This document shows positions 47,774-56,428 of a stretch of 64,000 nt of DNA, one piece after another. Location of the stretch: contig WGMD01000009.1 of assembly GCA_016125255.1 (NCBI GenBank), forward strand, positions 274,976-338,975. Reading direction: 5' to 3'. The first letter of the stretch is position 1; the number at the start of each line of letters is the position of its first letter. The position numbers and the translations under genes are program-made. Below the pieces are notes generated by a model that saw only the letters and a program-made list of their open reading frames with translations, made no database searches and was not told the origin of the DNA. Origin of the DNA: Planctomycetota bacterium (GTDB lineage: Bacteria > Planctomycetota > Phycisphaerae > Phycisphaerales > Zrk34).

Positions 47774-49216
47774 ATGGACGGCAACGAACCGACACAGCAG
47801 CTTCAGGGCATCGACGACGACGCGGCGTTCGAGGCGTCGCTGTTGACCGACTCGATGCCGCTCGACGCCGCGGCGCTGACATCGCCGCTGCCGGTGACCG
47901 CGCCTCATCCGGCTCCGCCGCCGGAGCAGCCGAGTTGGGTCGGCAAGCGGCTGGGGCGCTTCAAGCTGCTGCGCCTGCTGGGCGAGGGATCGATGGGCCG
48001 CGTCATTGAGGCGATGGATGTGAACCTGCGGCGGATCGTGGCGCTGAAGGTGTTGCGCAAGCGCGTCGTCGGCGTCGATCAGCAGGCGGCGGTCGAGCAG
48101 TTCCTGCGCGAAGCGCGCGCCGCGGCGATCATCGAACATCCCAACATCGTGCGCATCTTCGAGATCAACGAGGAGCAGGGCTGGTGGTACATCGCGATGG
48201 AGATGGTCGAGGGCGGAACGCTGCGCGATCTGGTCAAGGCGAGCGAGGAGATGTCGACCGTCATGGCGTGCACGCTCATCGGCGACGCGGCGACGGCGCT
48301 GGCGGTCGCGCACAAGCGCGGGATCATCCATCGCGACATCAAGCCCAACAACCTGCTCGTCAGCCGCGACGGGCGATGCAAGGTCTCGGACTTCGGGCTT
48401 GTCCGCGTCGATGATCCCAATGATCCGTTCGACTTCACCGACATGTCGGTGGGGACGCCCAAGTACATGGCCCCCGAGGTGATCCGCCGGCAGGCGCAGA
48501 CCCCGGCGATCGATATTTACAGTCTGGGCGCGACGCTGTATTTCGCACTGACCGGTGAAGCGCCGTACACCGGCAAGACGATGAAGGAGATCATCGAGCA
48601 GCACCTTCATGCCCCGCCGCCGGATGTCAGACGCACGCGCCCCGACATTCCCGAGCCGCTGTCGCGCCTCGTGCGGCACATGATGGCCAAGAATCCGCAG
48701 GATCGACCCACCGCCCGCGAGGTCGCCTCGATCCTCTGCGCCGAGCAGGTCGAGCTGCGTCCCGACGCCTCGTCGGGCAGCACGCTGCTGCGGCGCGAGC
48801 TGGGCATGGACGATTCGGTCGTCACGCGCGTGTTTCATCATGTGGAGCGCCGTCCGGGCGCCTGGCTGGGCGCGGCGGCGGGGGTGGTGACGGCGATCGT
48901 GCTGATGGTGTATCTATTGACGCGCCCGGCGCACGAAGGGCCGAATTTCCCGATTGCTTTCACCGATGCGCCCGCCAGCTACGGTCCGCGCGTCGCCGCC
49001 GAAGCGCCGCCGACGGCGAGTTCGCCGGTCAAGGCCCCTCCGTTCAGTTGGGTCGGCAAGGTCGACCCCAAAGGCGCGCCGTTCGTCAGCTCGATCTCCG
49101 CCATCCACTACTGGCCCATCGACGATCCGGCCGCGCGGCTCATCCGGGCAGATCAGGTCGTGTTCTACGCAACGGCGTCCGCCGCGGAGTTTGCCGGCAA
49201 GCATGCCGCGCCGTGA
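47774..49216 (+). CDS. Membrane-anchored Ser/Thr protein kinase (Hanks type)
   Basis: The 480-residue protein has a Pro/Ala-rich N-terminus of 55 residues, then a kinase domain: glycine loop LLGEGSMGRV, Lys92 in VALKVL, HRDIKPNN with Asp188, SDFG with Asp206, GTPKYMAPEV and DIYSLGATLY. A membrane helix follows (about residues 364-383), with a short extracytoplasmic tail of about 100 residues that lacks PASTA repeats. Signals from outside may reach the kinase through it, but the tail looks too short for a typical sensor. Downstream of the propeller gene. Confidence 0.95.
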   Translation: MDGNEPTQQLQGIDDDAAFEASLLTDSMPLDAAALTSPLPVTAPHPAPPPEQPSWVGKRLGRFKLLRLLGEGSMGRVIEAMDVNLRRIVALKVLRKRVVGVDQQAAVEQFLREARAAAIIEHPNIVRIFEINEEQGWWYIAMEMVEGGTLRDLVKASEEMSTVMACTLIGDAATALAVAHKRGIIHRDIKPNNLLVSRDGRCKVSDFGLVRVDDPNDPFDFTDMSVGTPKYMAPEVIRRQAQTPAIDIYSLGATLYFALTGEAPYTGKTMKEIIEQHLHAPPPDVRRTRPDIPEPLSRLVRHMMAKNPQDRPTAREVASILCAEQVELRPDASSGSTLLRRELGMDDSVVTRVFHHVERRPGAWLGAAAGVVTAIVLMVYLLTRPAHEGPNFPIAFTDAPASYGPRVAAEAPPTASSPVKAPPFSWVGKVDPKGAPFVSSISAIHYWPIDDPAARLIRADQVVFYATASAAEFAGKHAAP

Positions 49217-49222
49217 TGCGGC

Positions 49223-50728
49223 TCACTTGGCGCTCGCTTTGAACGTCGTCATCTGACCCTGCAACGGGTAGATCCGCGCAGCCATCGCAAGTGCGTTCGC
49301 CTCCGCGTCAAAGTCGAAGGTCATATCGATCCGGTAAGGTGTCGTCGTGATCCACGCGCGCGCGACAAGCTGGTCGGGCTTCGCCCAGGCCGCGCTGGCG
49401 GCGACGGTCTGCGGCCCGGTCGAGGCGGCGGCGGGAATGCCCAACTGATAAAACGACACCGTCTGCTTCTCCCACTTGCCGTACCCGACATCGAAGCGCT
49501 CTTGGCCATGTTCGGTGTCGAGCACGATCCGCCGCGTGTCGCCGTCGAAGGCGAACGTCACGGACTTAAGCCCCGCCTTGTTGGCGTCGAATATGTAGGT
49601 ATTTCCCGTGATTTTCGCAATATGGGGCGAGTTCGCCTCGCCCGACACGGGAGCGTGATGGAGCGACGCGAGCTTCTTTGAAAGCGCTTCGGCGGCGGCG
49701 TCATCGGCGGGCAGGGGAGCATCGTGCATGGCCGGCAGCAGATGATCCCAGACGAGGTTGAGCGTGCGCTGCATGTCGCCCTGGCCGCCGTTGATGGCGA
49801 GCACGGCGTCAAGGTCGGGCATGACGATGCAATACTGTCCGAACGCGCCATCGCCTCGGTAGCAGTTGTGACGGCAGCGCCAGAATTGGAAGCCGTAGCC
49901 CTGGTTCCAGTCGCTATTGGGGTTCGTACCGTTGGGCGTCTGCGGGGCGGAAGCGAGACTGATCCATGATTCGGACAGCAGTCGCTTGCCGTCCCACATG
50001 CCGTGCTGAAGATACAGTTGTCCGAAGCGCGCGATATCCTCGGTCGTGATGCTCAGTCCCCATCCGCCGGTGTCGATCCCGCGCGGATCAGTTTCCCATG
50101 TCGGATTTGCGATGCCCAGCGGTTCAAAGAGCCGCGGCTTGAGAAAGTCGAGCACGCTCTGCCCGGTGATCTTCTCTACGATCGCCGAGAGCATGTACGT
50201 GTTGCCTGTGTTGTAGACGAAGTGCGTGCCGGGCGGGTGCTCGACGGGGAAGGACAGGTAGGTCTGCACCCAGTTGTCATTGCCGGCGAGTGTGACGCGG
50301 GCGAGCGTGTCCTTGTCGTGCCCGCTGTTCATGGTGAGCAAATCACGAATGCGCATCGCGCGGAGATTCGCATCCGGATCCTTCGGAGCGTCGTCAGGAA
50401 AGTAGGGGAGCACGGCGTTGTCGACGTCGAGCTTGCCATCATCGGAAAGGAGGCCGATCGCGGTGGAGGTGAAGCTCTTGCTCAGCGAGTAGAGCATGTG
50501 CGGCGTGGCGCGGTCATAGGGGGCCCACCAGCCGGCGGCGATCGGATGGCCATGCCGCACGAGCACGAACCCGTGCGGCGCATCGACTTCCTTCTCGAAC
50601 GCTTCGACGAACGCCTGCACGCCCGCCGAGTTGACGCCCTGCGCTTCCGGCGCGGTCGGGGCGAGCAACTGACCTTGTGCGAGCGACGCGGCGAACAGCA
50701 CGGCGAACAACGCAAGACGCATCTTCAT
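49223..50728 (-). CDS. Serine beta-lactamase-family hydrolase, exported
   Basis: The 501-residue protein has a signal peptide (MKMRLALFAVLFAASLAQG), the class C/penicillin-binding fold with SLSKSF (SxxK), YNTGN (YxN) and a Lys/His triad partner near the end of the first domain, and a C-terminal part of about 130 residues of beta strands (a lipocalin-like or DUF-type add-on). It probably acts as esterase or peptidase rather than as a lactamase. The ATG at 50728 has GAGG upstream. It is divergent from the sigma factor gene by 207 bases. Confidence 0.85.
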   Translation of the reverse strand: MKMRLALFAVLFAASLAQGQLLAPTAPEAQGVNSAGVQAFVEAFEKEVDAPHGFVLVRHGHPIAAGWWAPYDRATPHMLYSLSKSFTSTAIGLLSDDGKLDVDNAVLPYFPDDAPKDPDANLRAMRIRDLLTMNSGHDKDTLARVTLAGNDNWVQTYLSFPVEHPPGTHFVYNTGNTYMLSAIVEKITGQSVLDFLKPRLFEPLGIANPTWETDPRGIDTGGWGLSITTEDIARFGQLYLQHGMWDGKRLLSESWISLASAPQTPNGTNPNSDWNQGYGFQFWRCRHNCYRGDGAFGQYCIVMPDLDAVLAINGGQGDMQRTLNLVWDHLLPAMHDAPLPADDAAAEALSKKLASLHHAPVSGEANSPHIAKITGNTYIFDANKAGLKSVTFAFDGDTRRIVLDTEHGQERFDVGYGKWEKQTVSFYQLGIPAAASTGPQTVAASAAWAKPDQLVARAWITTTPYRIDMTFDFDAEANALAMAARIYPLQGQMTTFKASAK

Positions 50729-50934
50729 GGCGGGCCTCATCGGCAGGAGGAATCGGAGCGGTTCGATTCTACAGAACCGCCGCGCCCGCACCACCGGCCG
50801 ACGGGACGGCACGACTGGGCGAGATTATAAGTGATTTGCATGAATGTATTTGCGGATCACGAAATATATTTTTCGCCGCATGTACAATCGGGCGGGCCCG
50901 CTGCGATCAACAGATAGCAGGAGCACGCGCTGTC

Positions 50935-51462
50935 ATGCCCATCGATCAGTCCACACTTATGCGGGTTCTCGTCGCCGACCGGACGCGGCTGCTGGCGTAC
51001 ATCTGGGCGATCGTGCGCGATGAGGATGTGGCGGAGGATGTGTATCAGGAGATGGCGATCAGTGCGGTGACGAAGGTGGGCCAGATCAATGACGAGGACC
51101 ATCTGAATCGCTGGCTTCGTCAGGCAGCCCGGTATCGCTCGCTTGATGCGCTGCGTCGCCGTTCGGCCGAGCCGCTCGTGTTCGATGACGCGGTGCTCGA
51201 TGCGCTGGAAGCGGACTGGGATCGGCGGACGCACGATGCGATGCGCCTCCGCTCGGCCCTGCGCGAGTGCATCGCTTCGCTTTCGCCCTATGCGCAGAAG
51301 CTTCTGACGATGCGCTATGAGCAGGATCTGACGGGCGAACATCTGGCGTCGGCGGCTTCGCGCTCGATCAATACCGTCTACACCGCACTGGCGCGGGCGC
51401 ACCGGGCGCTGGCGCTGTGCGTGCGTCAGCGACTGGCGAAAGGGGGGACGTCCGATGTCTGA
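50935..51462 (+). CDS. ECF sigma factor (planctomycete/verrucomicrobial type)
   Basis: The 175-residue protein has sigma2 (RDEDVAEDVYQEMAISAVTKVGQI and NRWLRQAARYRSLDALRRR) and sigma4 (LSPYAQKLLTMRYEQDLTGEHLASAASRSINTVYTALARAHRAL) regions. It directs RNA polymerase to a small regulon, probably including this cassette. GGAG precedes the ATG. It overlaps the FecR gene by eight bases, the usual sigma/anti-sigma arrangement. TACAAT at 50883 is a candidate -10 box. Confidence 0.92.
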   Translation: MPIDQSTLMRVLVADRTRLLAYIWAIVRDEDVAEDVYQEMAISAVTKVGQINDEDHLNRWLRQAARYRSLDALRRRSAEPLVFDDAVLDALEADWDRRTHDAMRLRSALRECIASLSPYAQKLLTMRYEQDLTGEHLASAASRSINTVYTALARAHRALALCVRQRLAKGGTSDV

Positions 51463-52957
51463 CCCCATCGCTTTCGAGCGGCTTGCCGATCTGGCGACGC
51501 GCCATCTGGACGGACGCCTCGACGCGGCGGAGTTCGCCGAGCTGTCGAAGATGTTGCGCGAAGAGGCGGAGGCGGCGCAGTTCTTCAATGATGTGTGCCT
51601 CAATGCGCGGACGCTGATTGATCTTCACGCCCCGAGCCGCGCGGCGATTGATATCACCAGCCGCGTGATGCCGGATTCGAATGCGAAGCGGGCGTCGCGC
51701 GGCGGGCGGACGTGGATGATTTATGTCGCGGCGGCGATGATGGCGATCGTGGCCGGCGTGACGGTGCGGGTGTTTCATCAGACGGAGCCGGCGGCGGGGG
51801 GGCGCGTGCCGGGGCCTCGGGCGATGGCGCTCCTTTCAGACATGTCGGCCGATGCGCAGTTCGAGGGGAATTCGCCTTCGCTGGGCGCGGACCTTGACGC
51901 GGGGGCGATTCATCTGGTGCGCGGGACGACGCAGCTTGCGTTCGGTTCCGGGGCGGTGGTGGACTTGAAGGCGCCGTGCGTGTTCGAGATGACCGGCCGC
52001 AATGCCGGTCGGCTCACGCGCGGGGGGCTCGAGGCGTATGTGCGTCCCGAAGCGCACGGGTTCGCCGTCGAGATGCCCGGCGGGGCGAAGGTCGTCGACC
52101 TGGGCACGCGCTTTTCCGCGCACGTCGAGGACGACCGCATGCGGCGGGTCGTCGTGGAGGAAGGTCGCGTGATGCTGCTGCTGGCGGGCGAGCATGCGGC
52201 GGAGCGGAAATGGACGCTCGTCGCCGGTCAGACGGCCGCGATCGATGCGGGCGAAGCGGTGACGGTCGAAAATGCGCAGGACGGGCGCTTCTGGCTCGCG
52301 GCGTTCGACTTCAAGGCCGGCGGCAAAGGCGTCGCCGCGCAGCCGTACTTCGAAGCGGTGGATGCACGCGGCATAAACGGCCTGGTCACGCAGCGCGGCA
52401 TCACGCTGCATTACACGGTCAACATGCCCACCTCGCCGTCGATGGCGCGCGATCGCGGTCCGGGCGGGTCGGTGGCCCACGATCCGTTCGCCCCGGCGCT
52501 GCGCGACTTCATCTTCGCCGACGATCTTCGGCACACGACGCTGAGCGTCGAACTGTCGGGCCTGAGCCCGGACACCGAGTATCGACTTCGCTGGTATCAC
52601 TACGACAACGCCTCGGAATACCGCAACGTCGTCGAGGCGCGTGCGGCGGTGTATCGCGATTCGGTCGAGCCGGACCATCTGCTCTTCGCCTCGCCGACCT
52701 GCTCGGCGTCGACCGACCCGGCTGTGACCGGACACACGGACTTTACGGTCCGCTCCGACGCCGCGGGGAGGATCACGCTGGTCACCGGCCCGCATCCGCT
52801 CGGGCGTGCGATCGCATTGCTCAATGCCCTGGCGGTCCTCGAAGAAGTCCCATCCGCGAGGTCTACACCCGCCGACAACAAACCATCATCGCCGAGTGAA
52901 ACTCGAGACCACTCGGCGACGAAACCCGTCACGGATGTTCCGTCATCGGGAAAGTGA
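51455..52957 (+). CDS. FecR-domain anti-sigma/sensor protein
   Basis: The 500-residue protein starts with a short cytoplasmic domain (about 85 residues), a membrane helix (MIYVAAAMMAIVAGVTVRVF), then a FecR domain (AIHLVRGTTQLAFGSGAVVDLKAP... EAYVRPEAHGFAVEMPGGAKVVDLGTRFSAHV...). After about residue 290 come Trp/Tyr-rich beta strands of unknown type. FecR proteins hold an ECF sigma factor and pass a signal from outside. Its ATG lies inside the sigma gene's end. In the 0-1 kb locus the corresponding protein ends in a LamG domain. Confidence 0.9.
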   Translation: MSDPIAFERLADLATRHLDGRLDAAEFAELSKMLREEAEAAQFFNDVCLNARTLIDLHAPSRAAIDITSRVMPDSNAKRASRGGRTWMIYVAAAMMAIVAGVTVRVFHQTEPAAGGRVPGPRAMALLSDMSADAQFEGNSPSLGADLDAGAIHLVRGTTQLAFGSGAVVDLKAPCVFEMTGRNAGRLTRGGLEAYVRPEAHGFAVEMPGGAKVVDLGTRFSAHVEDDRMRRVVVEEGRVMLLLAGEHAAERKWTLVAGQTAAIDAGEAVTVENAQDGRFWLAAFDFKAGGKGVAAQPYFEAVDARGINGLVTQRGITLHYTVNMPTSPSMARDRGPGGSVAHDPFAPALRDFIFADDLRHTTLSVELSGLSPDTEYRLRWYHYDNASEYRNVVEARAAVYRDSVEPDHLLFASPTCSASTDPAVTGHTDFTVRSDAAGRITLVTGPHPLGRAIALLNALAVLEEVPSARSTPADNKPSSPSETRDHSATKPVTDVPSSGK

Positions 52958-52996
52958 GAATGAGTTCGGATGTTTCTGCGTGGAAAGGAATTGGTC

Positions 52997-53767
52997 ATGA
53001 AAATGGAATCGTTCTTGAAGTTGTGCATGACGGCATGCGCGATCGGCCTTGCGTCGGCCTCCGTGTCGCATGCCGCGCCGATCACGTTCAGCGAAGTGAC
53101 GACGGGTCTGTCCGGCACGCTGATCTTCGCCGACGTGTCGACCAACGGCACGCTGGTCAACGCCAGCACGGGCGACCAGACCGGCATCGTGGCGGGGAAC
53201 TCCAATGGCGTCAGCAACTGGGGCCGCGCCGATTCGAGCATCGCCAGCACAGCCACCACCGCTGCCGGCCACACCGATGCACTCAACAGCAATGTTCTGG
53301 AGGGCATCGGTTCCGAACCGGCGCTCAAGTGGACCTTCTCCAGCGGCAGCGGCGACGGCACCAATGGCGCCGGCTCCTTGCTGGCGAACACGACCTACAA
53401 CATCTACTTCGAGTTCCACACGCACACGTCCGCGTCGCAGAACTGGGGCATCGAAGCCGCCAACAACGCTTCGTTCACCGGCTTCGACCAGTATGACAAC
53501 AACGACGGCACGCTGATCACCACGGCCGGAACGCACACCACCGACTGGCGCCGCGCCCTGGCGAGCTTCACCGTTACGACCGACGGCAGCGGCAACGCCA
53601 CGCTCTACATCCGCCGCCCCACGAGCGGCACGCACCTGCGCAGCTATCTCGACGGCGTGGTGCTCCAGCAGGTGATCGCGGTGCCGACGCCGGCCGCGCT
53701 GCCCGCCGGTCTGGGGTTGGTCGGCCTGATGCTCGCGCGTCGGCCGCGCCATGGGACCAAGGGTTGA
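52997..53767 (+). CDS. PEP-CTERM-like (VPTPA variant) exported surface protein
   Basis: The 256-residue protein has a signal peptide (to about residue 27, SVSHA), a Ser/Thr/Asn-rich beta body with a repeated short motif (SSSGSGDGTNGAGSL region) and a C-terminal sorting end VPTPAALPAGLGLVGLMLARR. AAGGA lies eight bases before the ATG at 52997, the same leader as at 779. The ATG at 52970 is less likely. It follows the FecR gene by 39 bases and precedes the RNA element and pseudopilin. Partner unknown. Confidence 0.85.
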   Translation: MKMESFLKLCMTACAIGLASASVSHAAPITFSEVTTGLSGTLIFADVSTNGTLVNASTGDQTGIVAGNSNGVSNWGRADSSIASTATTAAGHTDALNSNVLEGIGSEPALKWTFSSGSGDGTNGAGSLLANTTYNIYFEFHTHTSASQNWGIEAANNASFTGFDQYDNNDGTLITTAGTHTTDWRRALASFTVTTDGSGNATLYIRRPTSGTHLRSYLDGVVLQQVIAVPTPAALPAGLGLVGLMLARRPRHGTKG

Positions 53768-53786
53768 ACGACTATGAGCAGAGTGT

Positions 53787-53880
53787 CCGGCCGAAAAAAA
53801 ACTCTGGCGGGTTTGGGTTCGAAGGTCGAACCGGGCCGGGCAATGCCCATGCGTTCGATCGATGAAAGTCGATCGAACGC
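53787..53880 (+). ncRNA. Candidate structured RNA, copy B, between PEP-CTERM-like and pseudopilin genes
   Basis: Compared with copy A at 1605-1702. CCGGCC (53787-53792) can pair with GGCCGG (53834-53839). The core ACTCTGGCGGGT (53801-53812) is identical. The first hairpin GGTTCGA/TCGAACC (53816-53832) keeps its stem but has a different loop. The short hairpin is GGGC/GCCC (53838-53848) instead of GGTC/GACC, a compensatory change. The long hairpin (53851-53880) has a 12-bp perfect stem starting GCGTTCGAT and closes a GAAA (GNRA) loop where copy A has GCAA. A further hairpin GCCGCTC/GAGCGGC lies just before the pseudopilin's ribosome binding site. Confidence 0.7.
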
Positions 53881-53938
53881 CTTTGGAGATGTGCGGGTCA
53901 CGCGCCGCTCGTTGAGCGGCGGCGATCGAGGATATCCC

Positions 53939-54703
53939 TTGCGTCAGCGTGGATTCACATTGATCGAGCTGTTGGTGGTGACGAGCATCATCGCGCTGCT
54001 GGTGGCGATCCTTCTGCCGGCGATGCGGGCGGCGCGCGAGGCGGGGCGGCTCGTGGTCTGCACCACGCATCTGCATCAGCAGTACGTGGCGATGCTCGCT
54101 TATGTCGGCGACAACACCGGGGCGCTGCCGAATGTGACCTTCGTCCCCGGGGGCAATCTCAACAACCTCGCCAATGTCTACGGCGGGCGCCACGTCAGTT
54201 GGGAGAACGGGCGATTCGTCGACCTGACCGACCGACTGCTCAATCCCTACGCCGACGGAACGGACAATGACATCTGGGAATGCCCCGACGATCCGCAAGG
54301 CAAGCCGCGCGATGCGCGGGCGCTGACCGACCCGCCGGGGCTGGGCGTGTATCAGGCCGTCTGGGGCAACGCGTTCCAGTACAACATCTTCCTCGTCAAG
54401 GCCAACGTCGCGCACAGCTTCGGCAACGGAGCGTACACCCGGCTGACCTCGATCCGCTACTCCGCACGCGCGTGGGCGTTTCAGGAATGGCCCGCGTGGG
54501 ATGTGATGAGCAATTACATGAATCGATGGGCGTATGTCGGCGTGGGCAACGATCGCTGGTCGTTCCACGATCCGGAGGGCCGGCCCGGCAATACGCAGAC
54601 GACGCGCAGCAACACGTGTTTCGTCGATGGCCACGTGTACTGGACGCCGTATCAGATCGGCAAGTGGGACAGCGACGAATACACCTCGCGGGATATTCCG
54701 TAA
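53939..54703 (+). CDS. Pseudopilin (planctomycete H-X-DG type), TTG start
   Basis: The 254-residue protein begins [27 protein letters not shown], with a five-residue leader and Glu at +5. TTG at 53939 is chosen because GAGG lies eight bases ahead and because upstream ATG/GTG codons fall inside or just after the RNA element. The C-terminal end [14 protein letters not shown] carries the DG motif. Like its paralogue at 1781 it follows a PEP-CTERM-like gene and the same RNA. A bidirectional terminator follows. Confidence 0.88.
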   Translation: MRQRGFTLIELLVVTSIIALLVAILLPAMRAAREAGRLVVCTTHLHQQYVAMLAYVGDNTGALPNVTFVPGGNLNNLANVYGGRHVSWENGRFVDLTDRLLNPYADGTDNDIWECPDDPQGKPRDARALTDPPGLGVYQAVWGNAFQYNIFLVKANVAHSFGNGAYTRLTSIRYSARAWAFQEWPAWDVMSNYMNRWAYVGVGNDRWSFHDPEGRPGNTQTTRSNTCFVDGHVYWTPYQIGKWDSDEYTSRDIP

Positions 54704-54726
54704 GGCGCATCATCGCACTCAAAGAA

Positions 54727-54756
54727 GAAGCCCACGGCGTGAGGCCGTGGGCTTCG
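54727..54756. terminator. Bidirectional intrinsic terminator
   Basis: GCCCACGG/CCGTGGGC stem between the pseudopilin gene (+) and rplS (-). The minus strand ends in CTTCTTCTTT, a moderate T-rich tail. Confidence 0.75.
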
Positions 54757-54781
54757 GGGGTATCGATGATGGGACTGCGAC

Positions 54782-55189
54782 TTACTCGGCGGCGGGGGCG
54801 CTGTCGGCGGAGCCGGGGGTTTCGATCCCGTGCTTGAGGCCACGGCGTTTGTCGCGGAGTCGGCGGGACTTGCCGACACGGTCGCGGAGGTAGAAAAGCT
54901 TGGCGCGACGGGCGTGGCCCTGGCGGACGACTTCGATTTTGGCGACGCGCGGGCTGTTGACGGGGATGATGCGTTCGACGCCTTCGTTGGCGACGATGCG
55001 GCGGACGGTGATGACCTTGGTGATCCCGTGCCCCTTCATGGCGATGACGACGCCGCTGAAGATCTGGATGCGTTCCTTGTCGCCTTCGATGATGCGCGTA
55101 TGGACATCGACGGTGTCGCCGATGTTGACGCGGGGCAGGTCGGTCTTGAGCTGGGGGGCTTCGATCTGGGCAATCATGGGGTGGGTCAT
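54782..55189 (-). CDS. rplS: 50S ribosomal protein L19
   Basis: The 135-residue protein contains LPRVNIGDTVDVHTRIIEGDKERIQIFSGVVIA (in part) and KRRGLKHGIET-type basic end; L19 sits at the 30S-50S interface. It is about 15-20 residues longer than usual, with an Ala/Ser/Pro tail. ATG at 55189 has GAAGGA upstream; the longer frame was rejected. It follows trmD, as usual for the rpsP operon. Confidence 0.95.
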   Translation of the reverse strand: MTHPMIAQIEAPQLKTDLPRVNIGDTVDVHTRIIEGDKERIQIFSGVVIAMKGHGITKVITVRRIVANEGVERIIPVNSPRVAKIEVVRQGHARRAKLFYLRDRVGKSRRLRDKRRGLKHGIETPGSADSAPAAE

Positions 55190-55210
55190 GGGAGTCGTCC
55201 TTCGTAATCG

Positions 55211-55239
55211 AGCGCGGGGCGTTGCCCCGCCGCTAAACG
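55211..55239. repeat. AGCGCGGGGC hairpin repeat, copy 3, between trmD and rplS
   Basis: AGCGCGGGGC-GTT-GCCCCGC followed by CGCTAAACG; one base different from 24411-24439. Confidence 0.75.
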
Positions 55240-55935
55240 TTAATCGGTTTCGTCGAGCAGGTCGGGGCGGCGTTCGGTGGTCCGCTTGACGGCCTGCTGT
55301 TTTCGCCATGCCTCGATGGCGGCGTGATCGCCGCTCAGTAACACATCGGGCACTTTCCGGCCGGTCCACTCGGGCGGACGGGTGTATTGCGGTCCTTCGA
55401 GCAGCCGGTCGGCCCCGCCGCTGAACGAGTCATGGTGAGCCGAGTCTTCGTGGCCCAGCACGCCGGGGATCAGTCGCACCACAGTGTCGATGAGCACCAT
55501 GGCCGGCAGTTCCCCGCCGCTGAGCACGTAGTCGCCGATGCTCAGGGGCATCGGATCAAGCTCGTCAATCACGCGCTCGTCAACACCTTCATAGTGTCCG
55601 GCAATGATCAGGAGCCTCGGTTCACGCGCCAGCTCTTCAGCCAGCGCCTGCCGCAGCGGCATGCCCTGCGGCGTCATCAGTATTCGTCTCGCCGGTGCGG
55701 GGTCCTGAGCTTCGGTCGCTCGAACCGCGTCATACACCGGCTGGCAGGCCATGACCATTCCCGGTCCGCCGCCGTAGGGTCTGTCGTCGACTTTGCCGTG
55801 CTTGTTTTGCGTATGTGCACGGATGTCGGTCAAGTGGTAGCTGACGATCTTCGCTTCGGCTGCCCGCTTGAGGATGCTCGTTCCCAACACGGGCTCGAAC
55901 ATTTCCGGAAACAGCGTCAACACGTCGATCCGCAT
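55240..55935 (-). CDS. trmD: tRNA (guanine-N1)-methyltransferase
   Basis: The 231-residue protein has [69 protein letters not shown] and [19 protein letters not shown], all hallmark TrmD segments. It methylates G37 of tRNA and prevents frameshifting. The start at 55935 is the family start. It lies 18 bases after rpsP; the rimM gene that usually sits between them is absent. Confidence 0.97.
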   Translation of the reverse strand: MRIDVLTLFPEMFEPVLGTSILKRAAEAKIVSYHLTDIRAHTQNKHGKVDDRPYGGGPGMVMACQPVYDAVRATEAQDPAPARRILMTPQGMPLRQALAEELAREPRLLIIAGHYEGVDERVIDELDPMPLSIGDYVLSGGELPAMVLIDTVVRLIPGVLGHEDSAHHDSFSGGADRLLEGPQYTRPPEWTGRKVPDVLLSGDHAAIEAWRKQQAVKRTTERRPDLLDETD

Positions 55936-55953
55936 GGGGATCACCCCACGCAA

Positions 55954-56253
55954 TCAGGCGCCGGCGGTCGGAAGGGTTTGAGCGTCGACCTTCGTGCCCG
56001 ACTTGGCATTGAGCCCGGCCTTGCGGAGCAGCGTAGCGACCGTGTCGCTGGGCTGAGCGCCGACGCTCAACCAATACGCCGCACGATCGAGCTTGATCAC
56101 GGTCTGCTTGGCCGGGTCCTTCTCGACCGGGTTGTAGTGACCGAATTCCTCGATCACGCGCCCGTCGCGCTTCTTGCGCTCGTCCACGGCGGTCAGCCGG
56201 TAGAACGGACGGTGCGTCGAACCCAGTCGCTTCATTCGCAGCTTGACAGCCAT
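55954..56253 (-). CDS. rpsP: 30S ribosomal protein S16
   Basis: The 99-residue protein starts MAVKLRMKRLGSTHRPFYRL and continues RDGRVIEEFGHYNP, KLDRAAYWLSVGAQPSDTVATLLRK, the S16 pattern. It stabilises 30S assembly. GGAG precedes the ATG. First gene of rpsP-trmD-rplS; TATACT about 50 bases upstream may be the -10 box. Confidence 0.97.
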   Translation of the reverse strand: MAVKLRMKRLGSTHRPFYRLTAVDERKKRDGRVIEEFGHYNPVEKDPAKQTVIKLDRAAYWLSVGAQPSDTVATLLRKAGLNAKSGTKVDAQTLPTAGA

Positions 56254-56428
56254 GCGGCGGTCTCCATAAGTACAGTCAAACCCCCGCCATCGGGGAAGAA
56301 TCGCAAAGTATAGCAGGTCCATCGCAATTGGCAAGATGGGCGAGGCGAAAAACCGCAGGCCTGCGAAACGTCACAACCCGTTGTCAGACCTGACCGAAGG
56401 CGTTCGTCCGCCGCCCGGCCCATCAACC

